Notes under the pieces: generated by a model
What the model saw: the letters and a program-made list of their open reading frames with translations, nothing else
The model's database searches: none
Told to the model about the DNA's origin: nothing
Position numbers and translations under genes: made by a program
Shown: in pieces, positions 1-5,802 of the stretch
Position numbering within the stretch: the stretch's first letter is position 1
Layout: every line of letters begins with the position of its first letter
NCBI GenBank assembly: GCA_017935825.1
Contig: JAGBGW010000056.1
Coordinates: 1 to 8,399, forward strand
Direction of reading: 5' to 3'
DNA length: 8,399 bases
Source of the DNA: Clostridia bacterium
GTDB lineage: Bacteria > Bacillota > Clostridia > Christensenellales > Maliibacteriaceae

Positions 1-389
1 AGGCATTCCCCATCGAAGATGTGGATGCAGCATACGTCAACGAAAGCTGCTGCCTGATCGCAGGTACCCCCACCTACAACGGCACCATGAGCGCAAAGAT
101 GAGCGCATTCCTTGAACAGGCACCCTGCGCATTTGACCTCAAGGGCAAGATCGGCGGCGCATTCGCAACCGCAGCTTACACCCACGGCGGTGCTGAAATT
201 GCTGTTACCGGCATTCTGCATCACATGCTCTTCTGCGGCATGATGCCCTATTCCAGCGGCAACGCATTCGGCCACCCCGTCATCCACTACGGCCCCACCG
301 CAATCGCAGGCAAGCTGGCAGACTTTGAAGAGCTGTTTGAGATCTACGGCGAGCGCATGGCAAACCAGGTCAAGAAGGTTTTCGGCTGA
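1..389 (+). CDS. Flavodoxin-family protein / NAD(P)H-dependent FMN reductase-like (3' part)
   Basis: The gene is cut by the left edge. The open frame runs from base 3 to the TGA at 387-389 and gives about 128 residues; the true start lies upstream, so the GTG at 21 is not taken as the start. Family features seen: a GTPTYNGTMSAKMSAFLEQ segment, which matches the flavin-binding loop of WrbA/flavodoxin-type proteins (G-[ST]-P-x-Y-x-G-x-M). It is followed by a hydrophobic GKIGGAFATAA strand, the HGGAE turn typical of WrbA-like proteins (usually GGxE), and a helical C-terminus. Such proteins bind FMN and reduce quinones or other substrates using NAD(P)H in the cytoplasm; the substrate here cannot be read. 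Codon choice is strongly biased (GCA, GGC, AAG), which suggests good expression. The methyltransferase gene follows after 3 bases, so cotranscription is likely. Confidence 0.8.
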   Translation, partial: AFPIEDVDAAYVNESCCLIAGTPTYNGTMSAKMSAFLEQAPCAFDLKGKIGGAFATAAYTHGGAEIAVTGILHHMLFCGMMPYSSGNAFGHPVIHYGPTAIAGKLADFEELFEIYGERMANQVKKVFG

Positions 390-392
390 TTT

Positions 393-1106
393 ATGTCCCT
401 GTACGATAACCCGGATTTTTTCGCAAGCTATGCTCAGATGTCCAGAAGCCAATGCGGACTGGACGGTGCAGGTGAATGGCAGCAGTTTCAAAAGCTTTTC
501 CCCGATTTGAAGGGAAAAACGGTGCTGGACCTTGGCTGCGGCTATGGCTGGCACAGCAAATATGCTGTCCAAATGGGTGCGGAAGCTGTCACTGCCATTG
601 ACACAAGTGCGAAAATGATCGAAACGGCGAAGGCAAAGAATGCCGATGCCCGTATCGATTATCAGCTTTGCGATCTTCGTGCGTTTGGCTATCCCGAAAA
701 CACCTACGATGTGGTGATTTCCAACCTTGTACTGCATTATATCGAGGATCTTGACGAAATTTATCGAAAGGTGTTTTCTTGTCTCAAATCCGGCGGAAGT
801 TTTCTGTTTAACATCGAGCATCCTACTTTTACCGCAGGTGTGGGACAGGAATGGATCACCGATGAAAACGGAACGCCTTTGTACTGGCCTGTGGATGACT
901 ACTTCTACCCCACCCTTCGTCAAACCATGTTCCTCGGTCACAAGGTAGAAAAGTATCACCACACGCTGACGCAGATTCTCATGGGGCTAAAGCATGCAGG
1001 GTTCACCTTAGAGGCTGTGGAAGACGCACTGCCGCCGCCCAATGCCGACTTCCATGACGAGATGCGGCGGCCGATGATGCTGCTTGTACGCGCCGACAAG
1101 CCGTAA
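393..1106 (+). CDS. Class I SAM-dependent methyltransferase
   Basis: This 237-residue cytoplasmic protein has a Rossmann-type methyltransferase core. Motif I is VLDLGCGYGW at residues 44-53, the SAM-binding glycine loop. The acidic residue closing strand 2 is D70 in AIDTS. Motif IV is YDVVISNLVLHYI at 105-117, and KSGGSFLF at 132-139 is the usual post-motif strand. The short N-terminal cap (SLYDNPDFFASY) and the C-terminal part are like the Methyltransf_11/25 proteins common in Firmicutes. The length is normal and all core motifs are present. The substrate is unknown; the fold alone does not separate small-molecule, quinone or toxic-compound methylation. The ATG at 393 lies 3 bases after the upstream stop. 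No good Shine-Dalgarno site is present at normal spacing (AGAAGG at 373-378 is too far), so translational coupling is inferred. Codons are less biased than in the upstream gene, with many AAA, GAA and TTT. Confidence 0.88.
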   Translation: MSLYDNPDFFASYAQMSRSQCGLDGAGEWQQFQKLFPDLKGKTVLDLGCGYGWHSKYAVQMGAEAVTAIDTSAKMIETAKAKNADARIDYQLCDLRAFGYPENTYDVVISNLVLHYIEDLDEIYRKVFSCLKSGGSFLFNIEHPTFTAGVGQEWITDENGTPLYWPVDDYFYPTLRQTMFLGHKVEKYHHTLTQILMGLKHAGFTLEAVEDALPPPNADFHDEMRRPMMLLVRADKP

Positions 1107-1136
1107 AAAGCACATTGCCCGGGAAATCAAAACAAA

Positions 1137-1175
1137 GAAAAAAGACGGTACGTTTTGTACCGTCTTTTAATTTTG
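1137..1175. terminator. Bidirectional intrinsic terminator between convergent genes
   Basis: A perfect 12-base inverted repeat, AAAAGACGGTAC (1140-1151) and GTACCGTCTTTT (1157-1168), encloses a 5-base loop, GTTTT. On the plus strand it runs into TTTTAATTTT, which serves the methyltransferase gene. On the minus strand the six A's at 1138-1143 become a T tract, which serves the DUF4234 gene ending at 1179. Confidence 0.9.
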
Positions 1176-1178
1176 CGC

Positions 1179-1589
1179 TTAGCCGTAGATGTTGTAGCTG
1201 CCGGACAAATGGTTCATGGCTTTAAGAAGCTTGTGCAGATAGATGAAAGGACCTACGCCGATCAGGCTGCCAAGAACATTCCAGCCCCAGAAGGTACCTG
1301 CGCCAAACTTATAAGCAATGTTGCGGCGAGCAAGTTCGCTGCCGATACGAGCGGAAAGCTTGTGATACCATACGATGGGGGCAATACCAAGGGTCAGCCA
1401 GGAAAAGATGAAGAAAATCAGACAATAATGCATGGTCTTTTTTCCATCATAACGACTTGCAATGGTATTGAGGTCGGTGCTGACGTTGGACATGACGACG
1501 AGACCGTAGATACCAAAAGTCAAAATAGAAAACAGGATATACTTCCAAAGCTTGCGATTGGTTTTAAGTTGTGCGACGGGTGCTTGCAT
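1179..1589 (-). CDS. DUF4234-type small integral membrane protein
   Basis: This 136-residue protein has three predicted membrane segments, at about residues 15-33, 54-74 and 97-117. It fits the uncharacterised DUF4234 family, whose hallmark is a hydrophobic stretch with [LI]-T-x-G-I-Y. The sequence is internally repetitive: LFSILTFGIYGLV (19-31), IFSWLTLGIAPIV (61-73) and LGSLIGVGPFIYL (106-118) align. Each is followed by an amphipathic, charged segment (SNVSTDLN, YHKLSARIG, HKLLKAMNH). The ATG at 1587-1589 has an AAAGGAGA ribosome site at 1597-1604, 7 bases upstream, so the start is well supported. The gene is a single transcription unit with its own promoter and a terminator at about 1140. 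The molecular function of the family is not known; location in the cell membrane is predicted from hydrophobicity only. Confidence 0.8.
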   Translation of the reverse strand: MQAPVAQLKTNRKLWKYILFSILTFGIYGLVVMSNVSTDLNTIASRYDGKKTMHYCLIFFIFSWLTLGIAPIVWYHKLSARIGSELARRNIAYKFGAGTFWGWNVLGSLIGVGPFIYLHKLLKAMNHLSGSYNIYG

Positions 1590-1618
1590 AATATAATCTC
1601 CTTTAAATACTTATTTCG

Positions 1619-1634
1619 GGATGCCACGGCATCC
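1619..1634. repeat. Operator-like dyad in the DUF4234 leader
   Basis: GGATGCC and GGCATCC are perfect inverted arms separated by 2 bases. The dyad lies about 20 bases downstream of the -10 box and about 15 bases upstream of the Shine-Dalgarno site of the DUF4234 gene. As DNA it could be a repressor site just after the transcription start; as RNA it could form a 6-bp stem with a 4-base loop near the ribosome site. No regulator is identified. Confidence 0.5.
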
Positions 1635-1652
1635 TAATGTGATCTTAATGCA

Positions 1653-1681
1653 AAGATAGCACAATCTGCTGCTTTCATCAA
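1653..1681 (-). promoter_or_regulatory. Sigma-A-type promoter of the DUF4234 gene
   Basis: Read on the minus strand: TTGATG (-35, 1676-1681), a 17-base spacer, and TATCTT (-10, 1653-1658), with TGC directly before the -10 box as an extended -10 element. Transcription should start near 1646, giving a leader of about 57 bases. Confidence 0.7.
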
Positions 1682-1696
1682 GTATTTTGTTTGCAT

Positions 1697-1733
1697 AATT
1701 AAAAAGAACGATACATATCGTATCGTTCTTTTT
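1697..1733 (-). terminator. Intrinsic terminator of rny
   Basis: Perfect 13-base arms, AAAAAGAACGATA (1701-1713) and TATCGTTCTTTTT (1721-1733), enclose a 7-base loop. The hairpin begins 8 bases after the rny stop and ends in TTTTTAATT on the minus strand. A T-rich run also follows on the plus strand, so it could work both ways, but no plus-strand gene points into it. Confidence 0.88.
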
Positions 1734-1741
1734 GTGCTTTT

Positions 1742-3319
1742 TTACTTTGCGTAATCCACAGCGCGGGTCTCGCGGATAACGCTGACCTTGATCTGACCGG
1801 GATAATCCAGTTCGCCTTCGATCTTCTTTGCGATGTCGCGGGCAAGAACAACTGCGCCTGCGTCGTCAACGGTCTCGGGCTTGATCATGATGCGGATCTC
1901 GCGGCCTGCCTGAATTGCGAAGGACTTCTCAACGCCGCCGAAGGAATCTGCGATCTCTTCAAGCTTTTCAAGACGGCGGATGTAGTTCTCCAACGTCTCA
2001 CGGCGTGCGCCGGGACGTGCAGCGGAGATTGCGTCAGCTGCCTGTACAAGCACTGTCTCGATGGTCTTGGGCTCGATATCGCCGTGGTGTGCAGCGATGG
2101 CGTGGATGACCTGAGCGTTTTCACGGTACTTCTTAGCCAGGTCTGCACCGATCTGTACGTGGGGACCTTCGACTTCGTGGTCGATGGACTTACCGATATC
2201 GTGCAGCAGACCTGCGCGCTTTGCAAGGGAAACGTCAGCACCCAGTTCTGCAGCCATGATGCCTGCCAGGTGGGATACTTCGATGGAGTGCTTCAGAACG
2301 TTCTGACCATAGCTGGTACGGAACTTCATGCGGCCAAGCAGACGGACCAGTTCATGATGCAGACCATGTACGCCGGTATCGAAAATAGCAGCGTCGCCTG
2401 CTTCTGCAATCTGGGTGTCCACTTCCTTGCGTGCTTTGTTGACCATTTCCTCGATGCTTGCCGGATGGATACGACCGTCCAGAACGAGACGTTCCAGAGC
2501 GATACGGGCAACTTCGCGGCGGATGGGGTCAAAGCCGGAAAGGATAACTGCTTCGGGGGTATCGTCGATGATCAGATCGATACCGGTTGCAGTTTCAAGT
2601 GCACGGATGTTTCTGCCCTCACGGCCGATGATGCGGCCCTTCATTTCATCGTTGGGCAGCGGAACCACCGACACAGTGCTTTCTGCAACGTGGTCAGCAG
2701 CACACTTTTGAATAGCAAGCGAGATGATGTTGCGGGCGCGCTTGTCGGCCTCTTCCTTTGCACGTGCTTCAATGTCACGGATCAGGATCGCTGCATCATG
2801 CTTCGCATCGTTTTCAACGTTTTCAAGCAGCATTGCCTTTGCTTCGTCAACGCTCATGCCGGAGATCTTCTCCAGCTGTTCCAGCTGCTGACGATGCAGT
2901 TCTTCGGTCTGTTCCTGCATCTGCTGGACCTGACGCTGTCTGCGGGTGATGTTCTCCTCACGAGCCTCCAACTGGTCCATTTTCTTTTCCAGGTTCTCTT
3001 CACGCTGATTCAAGCGGCGTTCCTGAGCTTTCAGTTCGCCACGACGTTCGCGTGCTTCTCGCTCCTGCTCGGATCTGATGCGATGAGCCTCATCGCGTGC
3101 CTCCAGAAGCGCTTCTTTCTTCATGGTTTCCGCTTTCTGACGCGCATCTTCCACGATTCTGCGTGCATTTTCCTCAGCGGAACCGGTCTTTTTCTCCGCC
3201 ATGTTGGTGCGGATCAAATAACCAACGCTAATGCCGCCTGCCAGTACGACTGCCGAAATCGCTGCCGTTACCCAGCCGGGCATACCTGCAGCCAAAGCTG
3301 CAAATGCATATTCCTGCAA
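1742..3319 (-). CDS. rny: Ribonuclease Y
   Basis: The product is 525 residues, close to the usual ~520 for RNase Y (YmdA), the endoribonuclease that starts mRNA decay in many Firmicutes and works from the cell membrane. Visible domains in order: an N-terminal membrane anchor (about 15-36); a long charged coiled coil (about 45-200) rich in Glu, Arg and Gln; a KH RNA-binding domain with the GREG loop in GRIIGREGRNIRALE (228-242); and an HD domain. The HD metal ligands are visible as H344 (LKHS), H373-D374 (LLHDIGK), H411/H412 (HHGD) and probably D429. No key residue is missing. The start is TTG at 3317-3319, chosen because a strong AGGAGGTG site lies 8 bases upstream and no in-frame ATG occurs before residue 13. 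The gene has its own promoter and leader after recA and a strong 3' terminator. Confidence 0.97.
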   Translation of the reverse strand: MQEYAFAALAAGMPGWVTAAISAVVLAGGISVGYLIRTNMAEKKTGSAEENARRIVEDARQKAETMKKEALLEARDEAHRIRSEQEREARERRGELKAQERRLNQREENLEKKMDQLEAREENITRRQRQVQQMQEQTEELHRQQLEQLEKISGMSVDEAKAMLLENVENDAKHDAAILIRDIEARAKEEADKRARNIISLAIQKCAADHVAESTVSVVPLPNDEMKGRIIGREGRNIRALETATGIDLIIDDTPEAVILSGFDPIRREVARIALERLVLDGRIHPASIEEMVNKARKEVDTQIAEAGDAAIFDTGVHGLHHELVRLLGRMKFRTSYGQNVLKHSIEVSHLAGIMAAELGADVSLAKRAGLLHDIGKSIDHEVEGPHVQIGADLAKKYRENAQVIHAIAAHHGDIEPKTIETVLVQAADAISAARPGARRETLENYIRRLEKLEEIADSFGGVEKSFAIQAGREIRIMIKPETVDDAGAVVLARDIAKKIEGELDYPGQIKVSVIRETRAVDYAK

Positions 3320-3327
3320 AACGATAA

Positions 3328-3335
3328 CACCTCCT
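3328..3335 (-). promoter_or_regulatory. Ribosome binding site that fixes the TTG start of rny
   Basis: AGGAGGTG on the minus strand is a near-perfect match to the 16S rRNA 3' end and lies 8 bases before the TTG at 3319. It decides in favour of a non-ATG start. Confidence 0.9.
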
Positions 3336-3389
3336 GTTTAGATTTTTCAATTTTCATAATCGTTTCCGGGGTATGGAAGTGTCCAAAAC

Positions 3390-3484
3390 GTCATAGAAAA
3401 AGAGGAATCGGCGTATCCACCCACTCCTCTTGTTATGGTTCAAATTGCATTTGCTGCAACACAAGACGTCAAGGTAACTCCACC
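3390..3484 (-). ncRNA. Possible short RNA or attenuated leader upstream of rny
   Basis: A transcript from the promoter at 3490-3518 would begin near 3484-3482. It would pass a small hairpin (arms at 3445-3449 and 3455-3459), then meet a terminator-like hairpin ending near 3397, giving an RNA of about 90 bases. The segment has no convincing reading frame. ACAAGA at 3461-3466 (plus) is complementary to TCTTGT at 3428-3433, which overlaps one terminator arm, so an alternative antiterminator pairing is possible. I do not recognise a known RNA family. It may equally be simple untranslated leader. Confidence 0.3.
3397..3431 (-). terminator. Terminator-like hairpin in the rny leader
   Basis: On the minus strand the arms AAGAGGA (3425-3431) and TCCTCTT (3400-3406) pair. 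An inner GGTG-GATA-CGCC helix fills most of the 18-base loop, and TTTTTC follows or overlaps the 3' arm (3396-3401). The T tract is short, so termination may be partial. It lies downstream of the rny promoter, so it could stop both recA read-through and rny initiation. Confidence 0.45.
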
Positions 3485-3489
3485 ATAAA

Positions 3490-3518
3490 TTGTACATCTT
3501 GTGGTGCGTATTGTCAAG
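3490..3518 (-). promoter_or_regulatory. Near-consensus sigma-A promoter for rny
   Basis: On the minus strand, TTGACA (3513-3518) and TACAAT (3490-3495) are separated by exactly 17 bases: a perfect -35 and a one-mismatch -10. The predicted start near 3483 gives a leader of about 165 bases before the rny TTG codon. Confidence 0.8.
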
Positions 3519-3529
3519 GTTCTGACAAA
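3512..3529. repeat. Inverted repeat overlapping the -35 box of the rny promoter
   Basis: TTGTCA (3512-3517) and TGACAA (3524-3529) are perfect 6-base inverted arms with a 6-base spacer. One arm is the -35 element itself. The repeat starts 6 bases after the recA stop and has no T tract, so an operator is more likely than a terminator. The binding protein is unknown. Confidence 0.4.
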
Positions 3530-3534
3530 AGGTC

Positions 3535-4545
3535 TTATTCTTCCGTTTCCTCAACTTCGCCGGCAGTACCTGCGGATTTTGCACGGATCTGCTGCTCGAT
3601 TTCGGCTGCAATTTCCGCATGGTCGACGAGGAACTGCTTTGCATTTTCTCTGCCCTGACCGATGCGCTCGCCTTCATAGGAATACCAGGAACCGCTCTTT
3701 GCAACGATGCCGTATTCCACACCAAGGTCTACCAGGGAGCCTTCACGGGAGACGCCGCGGCCGTAGACGATATCAAACTCTGCGATCTTGAAGGGAGGCG
3801 CAAGCTTGTTTTTGACCACCTTGATGCGGGTGCGGTTACCCACAAGTTCGCCGCCCAGCTTGATGGAATCGATGCGGCGCACATCAAGACGGATGCTTGC
3901 ATAGAACTTCAGTGCGCGGCCGCCTGCAGTGGTTTCGGGGTTGCCGAACATGACACCGATCTTTTCACGCAGCTGGTTGATGAAGATGACGATGGTCTTG
4001 CTCTTTGCCACGGTACCCGAAAGCTTGCGAAGTGCCTGGGACATAAGACGTGCCTGAAGACCCACATGGGAATCGCCCATATCGCCTTCCAGTTCTGCCT
4101 TGGGAACAAGTGCCGCAACGGAGTCGATAACGATCAGATCAACGGCGCCGCTTCTTGCAAGTGCATCTGCGATATCCAGTGCCTGCTCACCGTTGTCGGG
4201 CTGGGAGACATAAAGCTGGTTGATATCAACACCAAGGTTTGCGGCGTAGACGGGGTCCAAAGCATGCTCTGCATCGATAAATGCTGCGATACCGCCGGTC
4301 TTCTGGGTCTCTGCCACAGCGTGCAGTGCGATGGTGGTCTTACCGGAAGATTCAGGACCATAGATCTCGATGACACGACCGCGGGGGAAGCCGCCGATGC
4401 CCAGCGCCATATCCAGTTCCAGACAACCGCTGGAGATTACCGACACATTCAGACCGGAACCGTCGCCAAGTTTCATGATGGAGCCTTTGCCAAACTGCTT
4501 TTCGATCTGGGCAAGCGCCATATCCAGTGCTTTCTGCTTTTCCAT
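3535..4545 (-). CDS. recA: Recombinase RecA
   Basis: RecA forms filaments on single-stranded DNA, drives ATP-dependent strand exchange and stimulates LexA self-cleavage. The 336-residue product has all signatures: Walker A GPESSGKT (63-70), catalytic E93 in DAEHALDP, Walker B LIVIDSVAAL (137-146), loop 1 around EGDMGDSHVG (153-162), and loop 2 around GVMFGNPETTAGG (197-209). A short acidic tail ends in EVEETEE. The length is slightly short because the C-terminal tail is brief. The ATG at 4543-4545 lies 21 bases after the cinA stop. No clear Shine-Dalgarno site stands before it; only AAGAACGG at long spacing is present, so translation may depend on coupling to cinA. No Firmicutes-type LexA box (GAAC-N4-GTTC) was seen in the gap or the end of cinA, so SOS control, if any, must act further upstream. 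Confidence 0.99.
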   Translation of the reverse strand: MEKQKALDMALAQIEKQFGKGSIMKLGDGSGLNVSVISSGCLELDMALGIGGFPRGRVIEIYGPESSGKTTIALHAVAETQKTGGIAAFIDAEHALDPVYAANLGVDINQLYVSQPDNGEQALDIADALARSGAVDLIVIDSVAALVPKAELEGDMGDSHVGLQARLMSQALRKLSGTVAKSKTIVIFINQLREKIGVMFGNPETTAGGRALKFYASIRLDVRRIDSIKLGGELVGNRTRIKVVKNKLAPPFKIAEFDIVYGRGVSREGSLVDLGVEYGIVAKSGSWYSYEGERIGQGRENAKQFLVDHAEIAAEIEQQIRAKSAGTAGEVEETEE

Positions 4546-4566
4546 AATTCGTTATACCGTTCTTTC

Positions 4567-5802
4567 TTAATTCTTTTGAAGTGCAAGACGAAGCTGATTC
4601 AGCGCATTGAGCATGGAAAGCTGGCGCACGCGCTGGCGTTCTCCGTCAAAAAGATACTTACTTGCGACAGGACCGTTTTCATCACAAAAGCCGATGTACA
4701 CAAGTCCTACGGGTTTTTCGGGCGTTCCGCCGCCGGGACCGGCAATGCCGGTGACAGAAAGTGCGTAATCCGCACCGCTGATGCGCTTTAAGCCCTCCGC
4801 CATTTCGCAGGCAGTTTGGGTACTTACCGCACCATGGGCTGCAAGGGTCTCATCCTTTACGCCCAGAATGCGCATCTTTGCCTCGTTGGAGTAGGTCACA
4901 TGCCCCTCCATAAAGCTTTGGGACACGCCGGGCACGCCAACGAGGGCGCTTGCGATCATGCCGCCTGTGCAGGATTCGGCGGTTGCCACGGTCTTGTTTT
5001 TATCGATGAGAAGATTAGCCACCACTTCTGCCATGGTGGTCTCCCCTTCCCCATAGATCAGATCGCCCAGTTTTGCGTAAAGCGCATCTGCCACAGGCGC
5101 GATGAGAGCTTCCGCTTCATCCGCATTCTTTGCCTTGGCGCTGATGCGGATTCTTGCCTCGCCAAAGCCCACATAGATGCCGATGGTGGGATTGGTCTGC
5201 ACGATGAGAAGGTCGCGGATCTTTTCTTCCAAAACAGGTTCACCCACGCCGAAGATGCGAAGGGTCCTTGAATGGATGGTCTCCATATCCTCATGCAGAA
5301 GATAGGGCTGCACGCTTTCTTCAAACATGGCGTGCATTTCGTGGGGCGGACCGGGCATGACGATGATGGTCTTATCGCCCTTCTGCGTTGCAGAGCCGGG
5401 TGCGGTGCCGCAGGAATTCTGGAACACCACGCTGCCTTGGGGCACGTAAGCCTGCTTCAGCGCATTGTCAGGCATCTGCTTACCCGTTTTACTGTAACGG
5501 GCGCGAATCATTTCGGCGGCGATGACGTCCTGCTCCATGGGCAGATCGAAAGCTTCGGCAACACACTCGCGGGTGATATCATCCATGGTGGGTCCAAGAC
5601 CGCCTGTGATCAGGACGATGTCGCTTCTTGAAAGCGCCAGATGCAAGGTATCCATCATGCGCAGCTTGTTGTCGCCCACGCAGCTTCTGTAGTACACGTC
5701 GATGCCCATGGCAGAGAGTTTCTGCGACAGGTACTGGGAATTGGTATCGACGATGTCGCCCAAAAGAAGTTCCGTACCAACGGACAAAATTTCAGCAATC
5801 AT
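4567..5802 (-). CDS. cinA: CinA-family protein: nicotinamide-nucleotide amidohydrolase with MoCF-like domain
   Basis: This is a full two-domain CinA of 411 residues, near the usual ~410-420. The N-terminal half is the molybdopterin-binding-like (COG1058) domain, with SVGTELLLGDIVDTNS (7-22), TGGLGPTMDD (66-75) and MPGPPHEM (149-156). The C-terminal half (about 255-405) is the PncC-type amidohydrolase domain, with AESCTGG (275-281) and GIAGPGGGTPEKPVG (352-366). The family hydrolyses NMN, and the N-terminal domain in some members cleaves ADP-ribose, so the role is pyridine nucleotide recycling. The name comes from its competence-induced expression with recA in streptococci. The ATG (5800-5802) overlaps the pgsA stop as ATGA, and AAGGTG lies 7 bases upstream. 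Its position between pgsA and recA matches many Firmicutes. Nothing is missing. Confidence 0.97.
   Translation of the reverse strand: MIAEILSVGTELLLGDIVDTNSQYLSQKLSAMGIDVYYRSCVGDNKLRMMDTLHLALSRSDIVLITGGLGPTMDDITRECVAEAFDLPMEQDVIAAEMIRARYSKTGKQMPDNALKQAYVPQGSVVFQNSCGTAPGSATQKGDKTIIVMPGPPHEMHAMFEESVQPYLLHEDMETIHSRTLRIFGVGEPVLEEKIRDLLIVQTNPTIGIYVGFGEARIRISAKAKNADEAEALIAPVADALYAKLGDLIYGEGETTMAEVVANLLIDKNKTVATAESCTGGMIASALVGVPGVSQSFMEGHVTYSNEAKMRILGVKDETLAAHGAVSTQTACEMAEGLKRISGADYALSVTGIAGPGGGTPEKPVGLVYIGFCDENGPVASKYLFDGERQRVRQLSMLNALNQLRLALQKN

Noticed and set aside
1155..1637. A 160-codon plus-strand frame opposite the DUF4234 gene
   Set aside because: It would begin inside the terminator hairpin. 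The minus strand has a promoter, ribosome site and recognisable membrane protein family.
3390..3431. Resemblance of a GGGTGGATACGCC stretch in the rny leader to a T-box antiterminator
   Set aside because: The match to the T-box consensus is partial. The leader is far too short for the specifier stem, and RNase Y is not an amino-acid-related gene.
3354..3498. A 47-codon minus-strand frame in the rny leader containing a CCSKC motif
   Set aside because: Its ATG lies inside the promoter, before the predicted transcript start, and has no ribosome site. It also crosses the terminator-like hairpin, so translation is unlikely.
2084..3658. A 524-codon open frame on the plus strand, antisense to rny and running into recA
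   Set aside because: It lies opposite two well-supported conserved genes. Its predicted protein is rich in Cys, Phe and His without any recognisable domain, and it has no promoter or ribosome site of note. It is the stop-poor complement of biased coding sequence.
4546..4566. A GAAC-containing stretch before recA considered as a LexA (SOS) box
   Set aside because: The sequence after GAAC-N4 is TAAC rather than GTTC, so it does not meet the Firmicutes consensus.
3619..4791. A 390-codon open frame on the plus strand opposite recA and the end of cinA
   Set aside because: Same reasoning: no domain, cysteine-rich low-quality composition, and the opposite strand encodes textbook RecA.
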